The translations under genes and the position numbers were made by a program. Below, in pieces: positions 1-11,118 of a stretch of DNA of 64,000 bases. The stretch's first letter is position 1; each line of letters begins with the position of its first letter. The notes under the pieces are model-generated. The model was given only the letters and a program-made list of their open reading frames with translations. It did not search any database and had not been told where the DNA came from. The stretch is from positions 1,026,501 through 1,090,500 of the forward strand of contig JAINUG010000177.1 in assembly GCA_029706075.1 (NCBI GenBank). The letters run 5' to 3'. This stretch comes from Aldrovandia affinis. Its lineage: Eukaryota; Chordata; Actinopteri; Notacanthiformes; Halosauridae.

Positions 1-68
1 TCAAGCCTGCAACCTTTGTGGTACAAGCCCAGTTCCCAAACAGTTATACCACACTGCCTCCTCAGAGA

Positions 69-573
69 TGCTCCCAAATTCCCATTTCCTTTAAAATGGC
101 CTTTTTGCAATGCGTTTCACTGGTCATTTTAACTACGGTTGTTATCATGACTGTTGTGCCATCGTTTATGTTTTATTTATTTTATATTTGATGTATCATG
201 ATGTACAATTATGTGATGCAATTTGGGGCAACTGCAACCAACTTAGCAGCAGTTTAAACCAACAGGTTTAAACCGCGAGGCCACAGAAATTCTTCGCTGA
301 AATTCCGGAAAGGCAACTGGCTCACCTGCTCCTTATCTCACAGATAAATAGTAGCTCTTCCAGTTCTCAGGCAGCTCTGAGGTCAAGTGGTTTCAAGCCT
401 GAGGTTTAAGTTGGTTGCAGTTGCCCCAAAGTGCTTCCCATAATTGTACACCGTGATATGCACACAAATATAAAACAAATAAAACGTAAACAATGGCGCG
501 ACAGTAATGACAACAACAGTAGTTAAGAAGACCAATAAAACGCAGTGCTGCAAAGAGATGGGAAAATGGGAGC
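69..573. repeat. Large imperfect inverted repeat
   Basis: The left arm (about 69-245) and the reverse complement of the right arm (about 407-573) align along their length. Both contain 'ggggcaactgcaaccaa' next to the loop and 'acgttttatt'/'atgttttatt' and 'tgtacaattatg' further out. The loop is about 160 bp. The arms differ by many substitutions and small indels, so it is old. It could be a foldback or MITE-like DNA element. It may continue past the left edge of the window. It lies downstream of rin2 exon 916-1112, inside a rin2 intron. Confidence 0.75.
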
Positions 574-707
574 AAGAGGGAGGGAATTCCAGAAGCGTGG
601 GGCACAGTTTTGAGTTTGGTCTTATTGGGGGCTTGCTTTCAGTGTGACAGATCTGATGAGCCTGAGAAATATGCTATACAAATAATATAATATATAATAA
701 TATAATA

Positions 708-833
708 TACGCCATTTAGCAGACGCTTTTATCCAAAGCAACTTACAGTAGTGAATGCATACATTTTCTGTATAAATTGAACCCACAACCTAAGTGTTTG
801 CCAACGCTGTGCTCTACCAACTGAGCCACAGAG
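708..833 (-). mobile_element. tRNA-derived SINE (tRNA head plus LINE-like tail)
   Basis: On the minus strand it begins with a tRNA-like head (ctcagttggtagagcac..., then a B-box-like 'gggttcaatt') and ends with the tail 'gataaaagcgtctgctaaatg'. Similar copies lie at 3589-3728, 42058-42182 and 62079-62221. It sits in a rin2 intron about 80 bp from a coding exon. Confidence 0.8.
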
Positions 834-915
834 AACCACAAATCAAATCTGTTATTATTATTATTATTATTATCATTGTAAGGCAGCAGAGGCAGGCTGG
901 GCGTGGCGCTCTCAC

Positions 916-1112
916 CCCAGGGGTTGCTGCAGCAGGATGCGAGCGGCCTCGTCGTCGCTGAGCGACAGCAGCAGCCACACTGGGTGCGTCTGCGTCAGCC
1001 GGTCCAGCACGCTCATGCGCCTCCGCAGGGAGTCGTAGCCAGAGTCCCGCGCCCCGCCGAGCCCGTGCAGGGGGGCGACTGCAGGTACACACCGCTCACC
1101 TCCCCCTCCAGC
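916..1112 (-). CDS. rin2: rin2 coding exon: start of the SH2 region
   Basis: Translated on the minus strand this exon contains ARDSGYDSLRRRMSVLDRL, then THPVWLLLSLSDDEAARILL and QQPLG, and ends at a GTGAGA donor (phase 2). From memory, human RIN2 has ARDSGYDSLSNRLSILDRLL followed by HTHPIWLQLSLSEEEAAEVL at the start of its SH2 domain, so the match is specific. Two acceptors are possible. One is at 1112/1113 and is preceded by a CT microsatellite (phase 0 entry); the other is at 1078/1079 after 'tacctgcag' (phase 1 entry). Neither phase joins directly to the phase-2 donor of the exon at 6146-6246, so either a small exon between them is not recognised or a different donor is used. RIN2 is a Rab5 effector and guanine-nucleotide exchange factor that binds active Ras; its VPS9 and Ras-association domains would lie beyond the left edge. 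Confidence 0.85.
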
Positions 1113-1114
1113 CT

Positions 1115-1154
<40 letters not shown>

Positions 1155-1276
1155 GGGGGGGAGAGAGAGAGAGACAGAGAGAGAGAGAGGGGGAAGAGGG
1201 TGAGAGAGAGTGGGGAGAGAGGGGGAGAGAAAGAGAGAGAGAGAGAGGGGAAGAGGGGGAGAGAAAGAGAGAGAAG
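1113..1276. repeat. GA/CT microsatellite forming a splice-acceptor tract
   Basis: About 160 bp of interrupted (GA)n on the plus strand. In the rin2 transcript it reads (CU)n and runs directly into the 'ctctcag' acceptor at 1113-1119. Open reading frames across it (Arg-Glu or Leu-Ser runs) are artefacts. Confidence 0.9.
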
Positions 1277-2534
1277 AGGTAGTTAGGGATCATATTATGC
1301 TTACATGGATGATCTGCTCCTAGCACCTAGGCACTTGGTGTTTCCTTCACACGGACTATAAGGCAGTATTAGAAGGTCTCATGGCTCCAGAGAGTGCTGT
1401 GTGACGTGCAGCTAAACAGACTGATCTCAGATCTGCTGAGTTAGCATTCTGGGCACTGGGTGTACAGCGGCTCTTTACTGAGTTGTGTTAAAGCAAACGC
1501 CAAGAGCTCACTCGGAAAAACAAAAACAGTAGTTTGCCTCACAATCATCATTAGTACATGAATAGTAAGACAGCGTGCAGTTTTCTAGACAAAGTGAATC
1601 AGTATGTGAATCTGAACCTAAGGGAAAGTTTTTAGTTGGACACACACCAAGTACGCTACACCCTGACAGCCTGTACAAAGCTGATGAGTACTACACATAG
1701 CATGCCCTAAAACATTTGACTAGATCTTCTCACAGTACCATCCTAGGTGCCTTTTAACCCCATGTCTGTAAATGGCAGGGCACTGACTTGGTGGTATACA
1801 TTTTTGTTCTAAATGAGATCCGCCACAAGCAAACATTTAGACCTTTGCTTCTGCTTCAGCTAAATGAAATGCACTCATCGTTAGAACGGAAAATGTGACA
1901 CAACACTAACGCCTTCCCTCATTCCACACACATGCACTTTCTACATAACCCCCCCTTAATCTCATTCAATTCAATGATCTCACTCGTCAGATTCTCTATG
2001 AAACATCCTCGTCATCTGAAAAAGTACAAAAACGCACACCGTCTCCCCCTGCTGGCCATCGGGTTGGTGACAAACGCTGGCACAGAGAAAGCACATAAAC
2101 CTCAATTTCACAATGTCTCTGAGCTCCGTAGGTGGTACACAGAATGGGTGTGACTGTGAAATGCTGCAGTTTGCCAGCACATTCAACGGTACCCATAAAT
2201 CAAAGAAAAAAGGATTTGAAAGTGATTCATTTGAATCGAGAAGTTACTATAGCTGGGAAATGCTGTCATATTTAGTGGGGGTTACCACAGCAACTTATTT
2301 GAAATGATTATGCATAGCATTAAATACTAAAGTGTATTTCGATTTTGAAGGAGAGTTTGATTCTAAGCTTTATTAAAATCAAATAACTGAGTATATTGTA
2401 AAGGACAGTGAGGTCAATGTGAGTTTGATTCTAACCTCTTTACTCCCTAATGGATGTACTGTCAATCATAATGTCACCTTTTGTTGACTTACAGCCTGAA
2501 ATAAAAATATATTAAATGCCTTTAATAAACCTTT

Positions 2535-2655
2535 TTACCTTTATTTACACATTTTTACCCTACTAGTTTTTTTATTTTTAATGAATGTTCAGAAATTTTC
2601 TGAATTTGTTTTTCCAATTGGAACTTGTAGGGTAAAATATGTAAATAAAGGTGGA
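2535..2655. repeat. Nested inverted repeat (hairpin)
   Basis: The arm 2535-2563 pairs with 2627-2655; both contain 'acctttatttaca' and 'accctac' in reverse-complement relation with few mismatches. At the centre lies a second small palindrome, ttcagaaattttctgaa, at 2588-2604. It resembles a small palindromic MITE. The poly-C/G-rich sequence just downstream (2695-2755) may belong to the same repeat. Confidence 0.7.
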
Positions 2656-3588
2656 AAAATAATGAAAGGGAATATTTTATATCTACAAAGTGATTGGGGG
2701 GGACAGATATGACTGTTTTAAATATTGGGGAGGACATGCCCCCCATCCCCCCCACTCGTTACGCCTACGCCCCAATCACAGATCCAAGATGACTTTTTCT
2801 GAATGGGGTTACAGTAAGGGTACGAGCTGTGAAATCTGACCGTACATCTGCGGTTACTCTCAATCTCACAGAGAAGCGCGCCACCTAACCAACCCACAGC
2901 AATCGAAGCGCTGTCTGGCCGGTTTAAAAATGCGAACGATTTTCGGGCTCGCGACCCACTCAGACCCACGGGTAGAGAAACGCTGCTCTGGAGGGCAGGG
3001 GAGCAGAAGCGCGGAGAGGAAGAGAAACTCTCCCGTCTGGAGCGCCGTGTTTACGCCAGTCCGTCTGAGCGCCAGACGCTGTGGGGACGCTGACCTCAAA
3101 GCAGCGTCTCTCTCCCGTCTTGGGCTCATAACAGGAAGTAGGCCTATATAAACGGATAAATGAAACTGCACCATAAACCAAGTCTGTGGCGCTCCGTTTA
3201 AACGCGACGTGCTACGAACACAGCACCGTGTCTGAATGCCTCCAGCCGTTAATGGTGTACACTCAAATGACGTTTGAAGGATGAACCGTAGTGAGTAGAA
3301 GAAACACAGACCGTATGCATACACAATAGATGCCAGGCTGCATTATGTCGACGTGGCGGATTTACGCCAAAAATGTGCTGTCTCAGGGCCAAGGCTGTGA
3401 TGTAGTGTCCCCTCGCGAGAAACATACGTTTTATCTGCTAGCGCTGTTCATTAGCCCTGAAGAGGAGGAGAGGAAACGCAAAGCCGTTCAGAATCAGAGG
3501 GACCCCTTCTGTGGCTCACAGAGGAAGAACCACCAGTCACTGTAGTCAGTTAGAATGATAAGGATATAAGGATAATAAAAAGAATAAT

Positions 3589-3728
3589 ATATACTTCATT
3601 TAACAGATGCTTTTATCCAAAGCGACTCACAGTAGTGAATGTGTATATTTTTCAGTACATGTGGTCCCAGTGGGAATTGAACCCACAACCTAAGCGTTGC
3701 CAACGCCATGCTCTACCTACTGAGACCA
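3589..3728 (-). mobile_element. tRNA-derived SINE
   Basis: Same family as 708-833: tail sequence 'cagatgcttttatccaaagc' at the left, B-box-like 'gggaattgaacccac' and an A-box-like segment at the right, in minus orientation. Confidence 0.8.
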
Positions 3729-4317
3729 CAAAAAACAAAAACATATCAATATTAAGAAATGAGCTCATTGAAAAACAAACGTGTTCGCATATTTGCCCAA
3801 CTTCATACTTTTAAGACCAACCTCATTAAATGATGCATTTTGACTCCATGAATCCAGCTACACAGCTGATATCAATTTCCTCCCCTGTCCACTGCACTGA
3901 GATGACTGAACTGCTGAATGTGCAACATTAAGTTTGCTAAAACTGGGGGGATCTGCCGCAGTTTCGGGTCCTTCCGCTGAGTTAAAATGTTTAGGAAAAG
4001 TGGGGAATTTAACGTCCCGCAGAGGAAGCACTCAAAACAAACAGAGAATCCCCCAGAGGGACAAGAGGCCCTGACCGAGGGCCACGAAAACACGCTTTAC
4101 AAACGGCCGCTGTCTCCTCTCGCGCAGACATCCTGGCTCCTCCCCAGCGCAGACAGCGCTCACGTTCACGTTCAGCATGACTTACCGCCAAACGCATGAC
4201 TGCACACAGTGCCGGAGTTTGTGTGTGAGCCAAAGTATAAAATATATGAGACACAATGACAAAAGGTATGTACAAATCATGTTTTATGAAGGGCTGTGCA
4301 TACCCCCTTTTCCCCTG

Positions 4318-4458
4318 AGGTACGGGTGACTGCCAAAATAGAGGAAACACTTGCGTAAATGAAGGGTTCTGGTGACTCTGTTTTCTACCACCGTCAACAA
4401 AACGCCAAATGATGGAATTTCTCGTGAGAGAATGGTGCTTCATCCCTCCAACAGAGCC
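4318..4458 (+). mobile_element. Tc1-like element (family A), fragment
   Basis: Starts with the terminal sequence 'gactgccaaaatagagga' and jumps to the conserved 3' coding part ('caacaaaacgccaaatgatg', 'atggaatttctcgtg'). The middle is deleted. It ends abruptly at about 4458 where a second Tc1 family begins. Confidence 0.8.
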
Positions 4459-4843
4459 TGCCCAGTGTCCAGAACTCAATCCCATATAACTTGTATGGGA
4501 ATAACTGGACAGAAGATTCAAAGCAAAGCAGCACACAAGTGTCTCTGGGAATTGCTGCAGGAGAGCTGGGAAGACATGTCGGGTGATTTCCTGCTGAAAC
4601 GTAATAACCAAATGGCCTGTGTTTGTGAGCCTGTTATCACGGCGAAGGGTGGCTATTTTGAGGAATCCAAGACTACATTTTCAATAAAAATTTATTGAAC
4701 TTTGTGTTGATGTTCCTTTTTCTTATTGGTACGTGTATTTTTTGTCATTTTCATGTATTTACAGAAACGTATACGGTGTAAAACATTGTAAATTATGAGA
4801 TAAACCTAGTTTCCAGCAGGTGTGTCCAAACCTTTGACTGGTA

Positions 4844-4848
<5 letters not shown>
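4459..4848 (+). mobile_element. Tc1-like element (family B), 3' half
   Basis: Homologous to the copy at 38327-38791: the transposase C-terminal region ('gcccagtgtccagaactcaa', then a stretch encoding an LWELLQESWEDMSGDFLLK-type peptide) followed by the right terminal repeat ending 'ctttgactggtactgt'. The 5' half is missing; it is joined directly to family A sequence. Confidence 0.8.
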
Positions 4849-4886
<38 letters not shown>

Positions 4887-4977
4887 AAGAAAATGGGTGC
4901 AGTTTATGGAAGAGTATTTCTCCCATATAGCAAGTACAGTTGTAACACCCACTCACAATCGCGCACGCACACAAGTG

Positions 4978-5008
<31 letters not shown>

Positions 5009-5022
5009 ACACACACGTGTGA
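4846..5022. repeat. (TA)n and (CA)n microsatellites
   Basis: (TA)n at about 4849-4882 directly after the Tc1 end, and (CA)n at about 4979-5016. Confidence 0.9.
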
Positions 5023-6145
5023 TTGCTCTTCATCTTACTGGCAGGCTGTTGCTGACTGTTGTGGGATAAGCAGTGTGTACAGTACATGGCTGTGGTGAGC
5101 AGCAGAGCAGTATCTGTACGTCACAACACTGTACACTCAAAATCACTTTCTAACACGTACAGGACAGCCACGAGGACACAGTGCTAAATCTGAGCCACCG
5201 TTTTCAACAGTGAACACAACATATCTCAAATTAATTAACACCTTCTGGATGGAAAGCTTCCGTACGTCACGTTAAATGAGAAATTTTCCTCAGTTTTTCC
5301 ATGTGTTTTTTCCCCCTCCATACCAGGGTCCTGGGCTTATCTGACCTTATTGTTTCCTGCTTAAGAAAAACAGATTTGTAGCAGATCACTCACTTCCCCT
5401 CACATTCCTGAGACCAAGGAAAGGAATCAAAAGTGAGACCAAAATGCACCATTCCAAAGAAACAGTAACCGTGTCGCAAGAATGCACCCTTCGGGGAAAG
5501 AAACACGCCTGCTTCATTAATAACCGCTTCAAAAAATCCCAAAGTGACAGACAAGTTATGACTAATCCAACTCTGCTGTCAGCTTCCTATAAGGCCTCGA
5601 TGTACATGAAATGAGTCGTCCAACGAGGAGTTCCTGACTCACACCGATTCTCCTTACGCGAGTCGTCTTGCGGCTGACTGACCAGGAAAGGAACGAGTTC
5701 CGCTGAAAGGTCGCATGACCGTTGTATGTTGAGCCTCACTTCTGTTTACGTACCGATGCCTGTTACGGTTCCTTGTGTTAATGGGAAGGCTGTGTGCTTT
5801 AGCTTTTCGTGCCTCAAAAAGCACTTCTATTCTACTGAGTTCAAAGGTCCTTCCTGGAGCTTTTAGTCCAGGAAAGACCTCAAGGCCCTTTCCCAATTGA
5901 GGGCAATTGGTGTCAAATTCCAGCCCAAAGAAATACGTCCTGAGCTGGGCTTTGAAGATATAGATAGTGTCACAGTTGTGCTCGGAAAACGAAACAGAAG
6001 GAATTACATCACTCACACGGCGCTCGCTCGGAGAGTGGGAGCGTGAGGCCAGATCGACGATTGCCTCAGAGGCACTGCTGGAGAACCACGGCACGGGGGC
6101 ACTGAGCGCGCTCAGCGTGTCTGCGCAGGCGGGCCGGAGACTCAC

Positions 6146-6246
6146 CCCTGCAGCACCTCGGCGTCGGGTCCTCTCTCCGAGGGCATGGCCGTCTGCACCA
6201 TCTCCTGCTTCAGCTCTCCGATCTCCAAGGCGAACGTGTCGATCAG
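6146..6246 (-). CDS. rin2: rin2 second coding exon
   Basis: Translates as LIDTFALEIGELKQEMVQT followed by AMPSERGPDAEVLQ. From memory, human RIN2 reads LIDTIASEIGELKQEMVRT at the same place, right after the first coding exon, so the assignment is strong. The acceptor is 'tgcctgaag' (an unusual A before AG, preceded by a CT tract) and the donor is GTGAGT. Entry phase is 0, matching the exon at 14180-14239; exit phase is 2. Confidence 0.9.
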
Positions 6247-7122
6247 CTTCAGGCAAGGAAAAGGTGAGAGAGAGAGAGAGAGAGAAAGAGAGAACAACAG
6301 GAGTGAGGACCCCGATGCAGAAACAACCAACGTGGGAGAGAGACTCACACAGCTGGCACACAAACGTGCCTCCACTTGAGCTTGGGGGAGGGGAGGCCGA
6401 GGGAAACCGTTAAGTCACCTTCCTGTTCTCTCCCTCTGTGGCCGGCAGGAACGACTTCCCGTTTCCAGGAAAAGAAAAGAAAAGAAAAGCCCAACGTGAG
6501 AAAATAAAGCGAAAGACAGAAGAGCGTAGAGCACGCATTAAACACGCGAGCTTCAAGCGGAGACCGCACGGACTCCCGACCCTCCCAGCCGTGTGCACGA
6601 GTCCCCCCCCCCCGGGCGGGGGGGGCGCATACGCCACTTTATCGCAGATAACGGCATAATCGTCTCCCTCCGCCGGCGTAAACATCCTCTGCGGTGAACT
6701 TGGGATGTTAACGAGCACGTGGGGCGGCTTTGATGTCGTCGCCGCTCCCCCCTCCAAACGAAACGGCTGAGCAGGCGACGCTAAATCATCACGAGCAGAT
6801 CATTTTACGCTTGACAACCCCATATATATATGACAAACGGGAGAGTGCTGAAAACAGAGCCGAAGTTACCCCTGAGAACTGAAGGCGGAGCGAATAAACA
6901 CCCTTTACGGCTTAAATACCGCCTTAGAAATCATAAACATTGTTATTAGCCGACCGCGCGCCAGCGTGTCAGGGAAGCCAGCGTTTATCCAATTCCTTAG
7001 GTCTCTGAGATATCGTATTTCTTCACCGATCAGTATGACACTTCCTAACGCAAGCTCAATGAAAACGCATGGGCATGTTTGGATGTGTGTCGCTGTCTTT
7101 TTAACTTAACTTTTGACATTCC

Positions 7123-7206
7123 CTTTTAGCCCTTTCCCCTTCCATTGTAAATAAGAATTTGTTCTTAATGGCTTGCCTGGTTAAATAAAGGTTAAAATAT
7201 ATATAT
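7123..7206 (+). mobile_element. LINE 3' tail fragment
   Basis: Carries 'ttgtaaataagaatttgttc' and 'ggttaaataaaggtt' followed by a TA run. This is a common 3' end in fish LINE copies (recalled, not searched). No reverse-transcriptase reading frame is attached. Confidence 0.65.
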
Positions 7207-7548
7207 ATATTTCAAAAGTCATGACGTGAGAGTGCAGGCCACGCTCCACTGCGGTCTGAAGAACAACACAGAGCGCGTAAATCTGAGCGGGCGCACACGA
7301 GAGGTCGACAGGGCAGGAGCCAGGCTGTGGCTTTTGGGCCTTTTCTGTCCCACGGCCTCCCCGGTGGCTCGGATTTACGCAACGTGCCACAGTGAGTGTG
7401 CGGAAAGAGCATTGTGAAAACTCCTGGAGGGGCACTCGTGAATGTCAGCGTTGTTTACCAAGTAATTAAGAGGACCACTGGTTTAAAAAACACAATTTGT
7501 CCAGTGTAGTCGGACACATCATAGGGACCCTACCGAGTCAACACAGGG

Positions 7549-7893
7549 ATTGCACGTGCACACACACTCACGTGCACACACACACCGCACGCACGCACTG
7601 ACTCGCTCACTGACACACACACATGCACACTCACACACACATGCACACCCACCCACTCACAAACGCTCACACACAGACACACACTCACTCAGTCACTCAG
7701 TCACATCCACACGCTCACTCACTCACACCCACCCATTCAGAAAAATGCACGCATGCATGCACGCACACTCAACACAAACACACACTCACTCACTCATACA
7801 TGCACACACACACATACACGTAAACGCATACACACACAAGCACACTTACCCACTTACACACTCACTCACGCTTGCAGACATACACACAAACAC

Positions 7894-7953
<60 letters not shown>
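7549..7953. repeat. Long CA-rich simple repeat
   Basis: Interrupted CA/CTCA/CGCA array ending in pure (CA)n at about 7895-7950. The His-Thr-rich open frames here are artefacts. Confidence 0.95.
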
Positions 7954-7955
<2 letters not shown>

Positions 7956-8629
7956 GGCTGAGCTCAGGAGTGTGTGCTATCTGACAGAGTAACTGGTAGG
8001 AGCAGGTTTTTCTCCACACAAGTGCGCTTGAGGGAACAGAAGGAAGAGACCTGGCCTTTATTGTGCCGTGAGGTGTTCCAGGGAATGTGCCACTAATTGC
8101 CCAGGATGTAGGGCAGCGGGGTCAACACGCATGGCACAGCGTGTCCACACAAAGAGAGGGTGCATTCTGGCCCGGTGGGCAGACTGCAGGAAGTGAGCAC
8201 AGTCAACGAGCTCACTGCACATCGAACATCTCACCGTTTGATTTCTTTCTCTCTGCACACAGTGATCCGCATGACTTCCGTCTTGCTGACCAATGGCAGG
8301 CTCTCTCCTCCCTGACTCCTGCCCGCCCTCCACAAGGACCAGGCTGCAGTGACCGCAGCGGCCAGCAGATGGCGAACTCTTAACACGTTAAATATCTGTT
8401 AATTTCTGGACCAGTTCCAGCGCAGTGTTTACTATGGGTGTTTGGTGTGGAAACCCTGCTCGACACATCAGGGAAGGAAGAGTGCTCTGAAATAGAGCTT
8501 TAAACAGCCTGGAAAGTCTGCCTCGAGGCTCACACTCAGTGAACTGTCCACCACAGGCGGGTCTCGCCGCGGTGAGGGAATGGCTCGGCTCGCATGCTCA
8601 AAGACTCCTCAAGTCAATCCTGTTAAGTG

Positions 8630-9114
8630 CAGGAAACCGCCAAAATAAAGGAAACACTTGAGTAAATGAAGGCTTCTGGCGGCTCAGTCGAGGTGTGTGG
8701 TGCATTTTCCTAGCATGGTTTAGGTCCACTCAACCCCTTAGAGGTAAAGGTAAAGGATAATAAATACAAAGCCATTCTGAGAGATCACCTTTATCCTATG
8801 GTGAGGCATTTCTATCCTGATGGGAGTGGTCTATTCCAGGATGACAAGGGCATGAGTGGTCACTGAATGGTTTGATGAGCATGAAAACAATGTAAACCAT
8901 ATGCCATGGTCATCTCGGTCACCACATTTCAATACAACTGAACACTTATGGGTGATTTTGGAGTGGTGCCTGAGACAGCGTTTTCCACCGCCATCAACAA
9001 AACACCCAATGATGGAATTTCTCTTGGAAGAATGGTGTTCTGGCAGCTGGTGGTAGCCCAACGCCCTATTAAGATACTTTATGTTGGTGTTCCCTTTACT
9101 TTGGCGGTTACCTG
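8630..9114 (+). mobile_element. Tc1-like element (family A) with both ends, internally deleted
   Basis: Left terminal repeat 'caggaaaccgccaaaataaa' and right terminal repeat ending 'tttggcggttacctg' are inverted copies. The 485-bp body keeps a remnant of the transposase C-terminal half (WFDEHENNVNHMPW, then a decayed form of the SPDLNPIE motif, HLWVILEWCLRQRFPPP). It has no full catalytic domain and cannot move by itself. Confidence 0.85.
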
Positions 9115-10349
9115 TAGTTACCTGGGTGTGAAACACGACAGCTAAGCGGCCACAGTTAGCACAAGATATTTTGGCAGCTTTTCCAACGTGACACAATTTC
9201 TCCGTTGAGGGCATTGTGTGGAAACATTTGTGTATTTAGCCTGCGGAAGAGGTCTTTCACGAATGCAGTTACCAAACGTTCGTCAGACGGAAGAAAAGGA
9301 GAACGAAAACAAACCCCCTCCGCCGTCGGCCGTTTTGCCGAGTCAGGGCTTTCCCTCCGCCGGCCATCTCTCCCACAGGGACTGTTTATTTATCTAACCT
9401 TGTCTCAGCAAAACTCAATTACCCAGCAGCCCCCTGGGCCCCCACCGCAGTCTCCTCCGGGCCGCTGCCAGGAAAAGCATCCAGGGTGAACCGCACGGAC
9501 GCAGAGCCACGGCAGAGCCAGGCTTCCGTCTCTACATCTCCATCAATTATCCCGGCGCTCCATCGTGAAAAAGGGAAAGCTGCTCTGGCTGCTGACGGCG
9601 TGGGGCGACCTCGACACATTCGCTGACACAGGGCACACGGTGTATTTAGCAATCTTAAAATGGCTCGCGGCTACTTAGTGACGCAGAAGGGCTGCGAGCA
9701 CCGTACTGACTTCCCGTCGGACAGGAAACGGAGACGTGCGTTGTGGTGGCGTTTGCTGGAACGCTGCGGTGCTGTTACGCAACACGCTGAAGTGAAAAAC
9801 AAGCTGCTAACGGCGCTTCTCAGAATGTTTCTTCTTTTTTCCGGAGAACGGAACGGACGAAGAGGCCACTGGGTAGGCAGGCAGGCCTCGCGCTCAAACA
9901 GCGGCGGAAACAAGCAGGGCCCCTTTGCCGACACCGTACGTGTCGCTGGAGACGGAGCGAGGGACAGAAAGTGAGAGGAAATGATCACGGTTATTGTGGG
10001 GGCGGGGTGGCGGGAGTGGGGTGGGCGATGCAGGTTCACACACCGCTCCGGGCGGTTGGCCCAGAATCCCACATTTCAGATGGCAAAATAAACACGGGCC
10101 CCTTTTCCACCCTAATGATTTTAATACGGAGAGAGCGCGATGCCCGCCTCGGCTGGCAGGAAAATAAAATAAATAAATAAAAACCCTCCTGTCGTCTGGG
10201 GCCCTCTTTCTCCGGTTCCAGAACGTGCCGTCATTACCGCCGCAGCCTAATGAGGGGAGAGAGGTGGGCGACTCTCCGCACGGACGCCATGAAAGGGCTG
10301 CGGTCAACAGGAAAGTATGTGTTCACACACAGAGAGCGCTTTCACAGCC

Positions 10350-10559
10350 CGTACAGAGAGAGAGAGAGAGAGAGGGAGACCAGCACAGGGGGAGACGGAG
10401 GGAGGGAGGGAGGGAGAGATGGAAAGAGAAGAGAGAGAGAGAGAGACAGAGAGAGAGAGAGAGGGAGACCAACACAGGGGGAGACGGAGGGAGGGAGAGA
10501 TGGAAAGAGAAAGAGAGAGAGACAGAGGAGAGAGAGAGACAGAGGGAGAGAGAGAGACT

Positions 10560-10599
<40 letters not shown>

Positions 10600-10649
10600 A
10601 ACAGAGAGAGAGAGACTAACAGAGAGAGAGAGAAAGAGAGAGAGAGACT

Positions 10650-10725
<76 letters not shown>

Positions 10726-10818
10726 AACAGAGGGAGAGAGAGAGAGACTAACAAAGAGAGAGAGAGACAGAGGGAGAGAGAGAGAGAGACTAACAGAGAG
10801 AGAGACAGGGGGAGAGAC

Positions 10819-10861
<43 letters not shown>

Positions 10862-10874
10862 GAGAGAGAGAAAC
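10350..10874. repeat. Long GA-rich simple repeat
   Basis: About 520 bp of interrupted (GA)n with recurring 'gagactaacagaga' and 'gacagaga' interruptions, so it has expanded partly as a higher-order unit. The long Arg-Glu and Leu-Ser open frames are artefacts. Confidence 0.95.
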
Positions 10875-11052
10875 ACAAAACAACACTGGCACAGTCCACA
10901 CCAACAGAGGAGGGCCGCGGTGCCAAGCACCGTCCGACTATCAATCGTGGTCTTTGTCCTCCATCAATGTGTCACCCTTTATATATCGTGTCTAGCCCCG
11001 CCTCCGTCCATCCCACTGCTTCCCTCTCTCCCGGACTCTGGAGGTTTTATTC

Positions 11053-11118
11053 AGCATAATGGCTGGGGTCTGGATTAGAGCCGCACACGCTGACCTCGGA
11101 TCAGTCGATGGGTCAGGT
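11053..11118 (+). repeat. Dispersed repeat, copy 1
   Basis: 'cataatggctggggtctgga' and 'gctgacctcggatcagtcga' recur in diverged form at 16193-16250. Unclassified. Confidence 0.55.

Larger units (their letters stand above)
1277..6145 (-). other. rin2 intron, with possible missing small exon
   Basis: Unique-looking sequence with a hairpin at 2535-2655, a SINE at 3589-3728 and a Tc1 composite at 4318-4848. The stretch 2860-3540 is GC-rich, and its open frames resemble nothing I recognise. The splice phases of the flanking exons (2 out, 0 or 1 in) suggest a further small exon somewhere here, which I could not identify. Confidence 0.6.
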
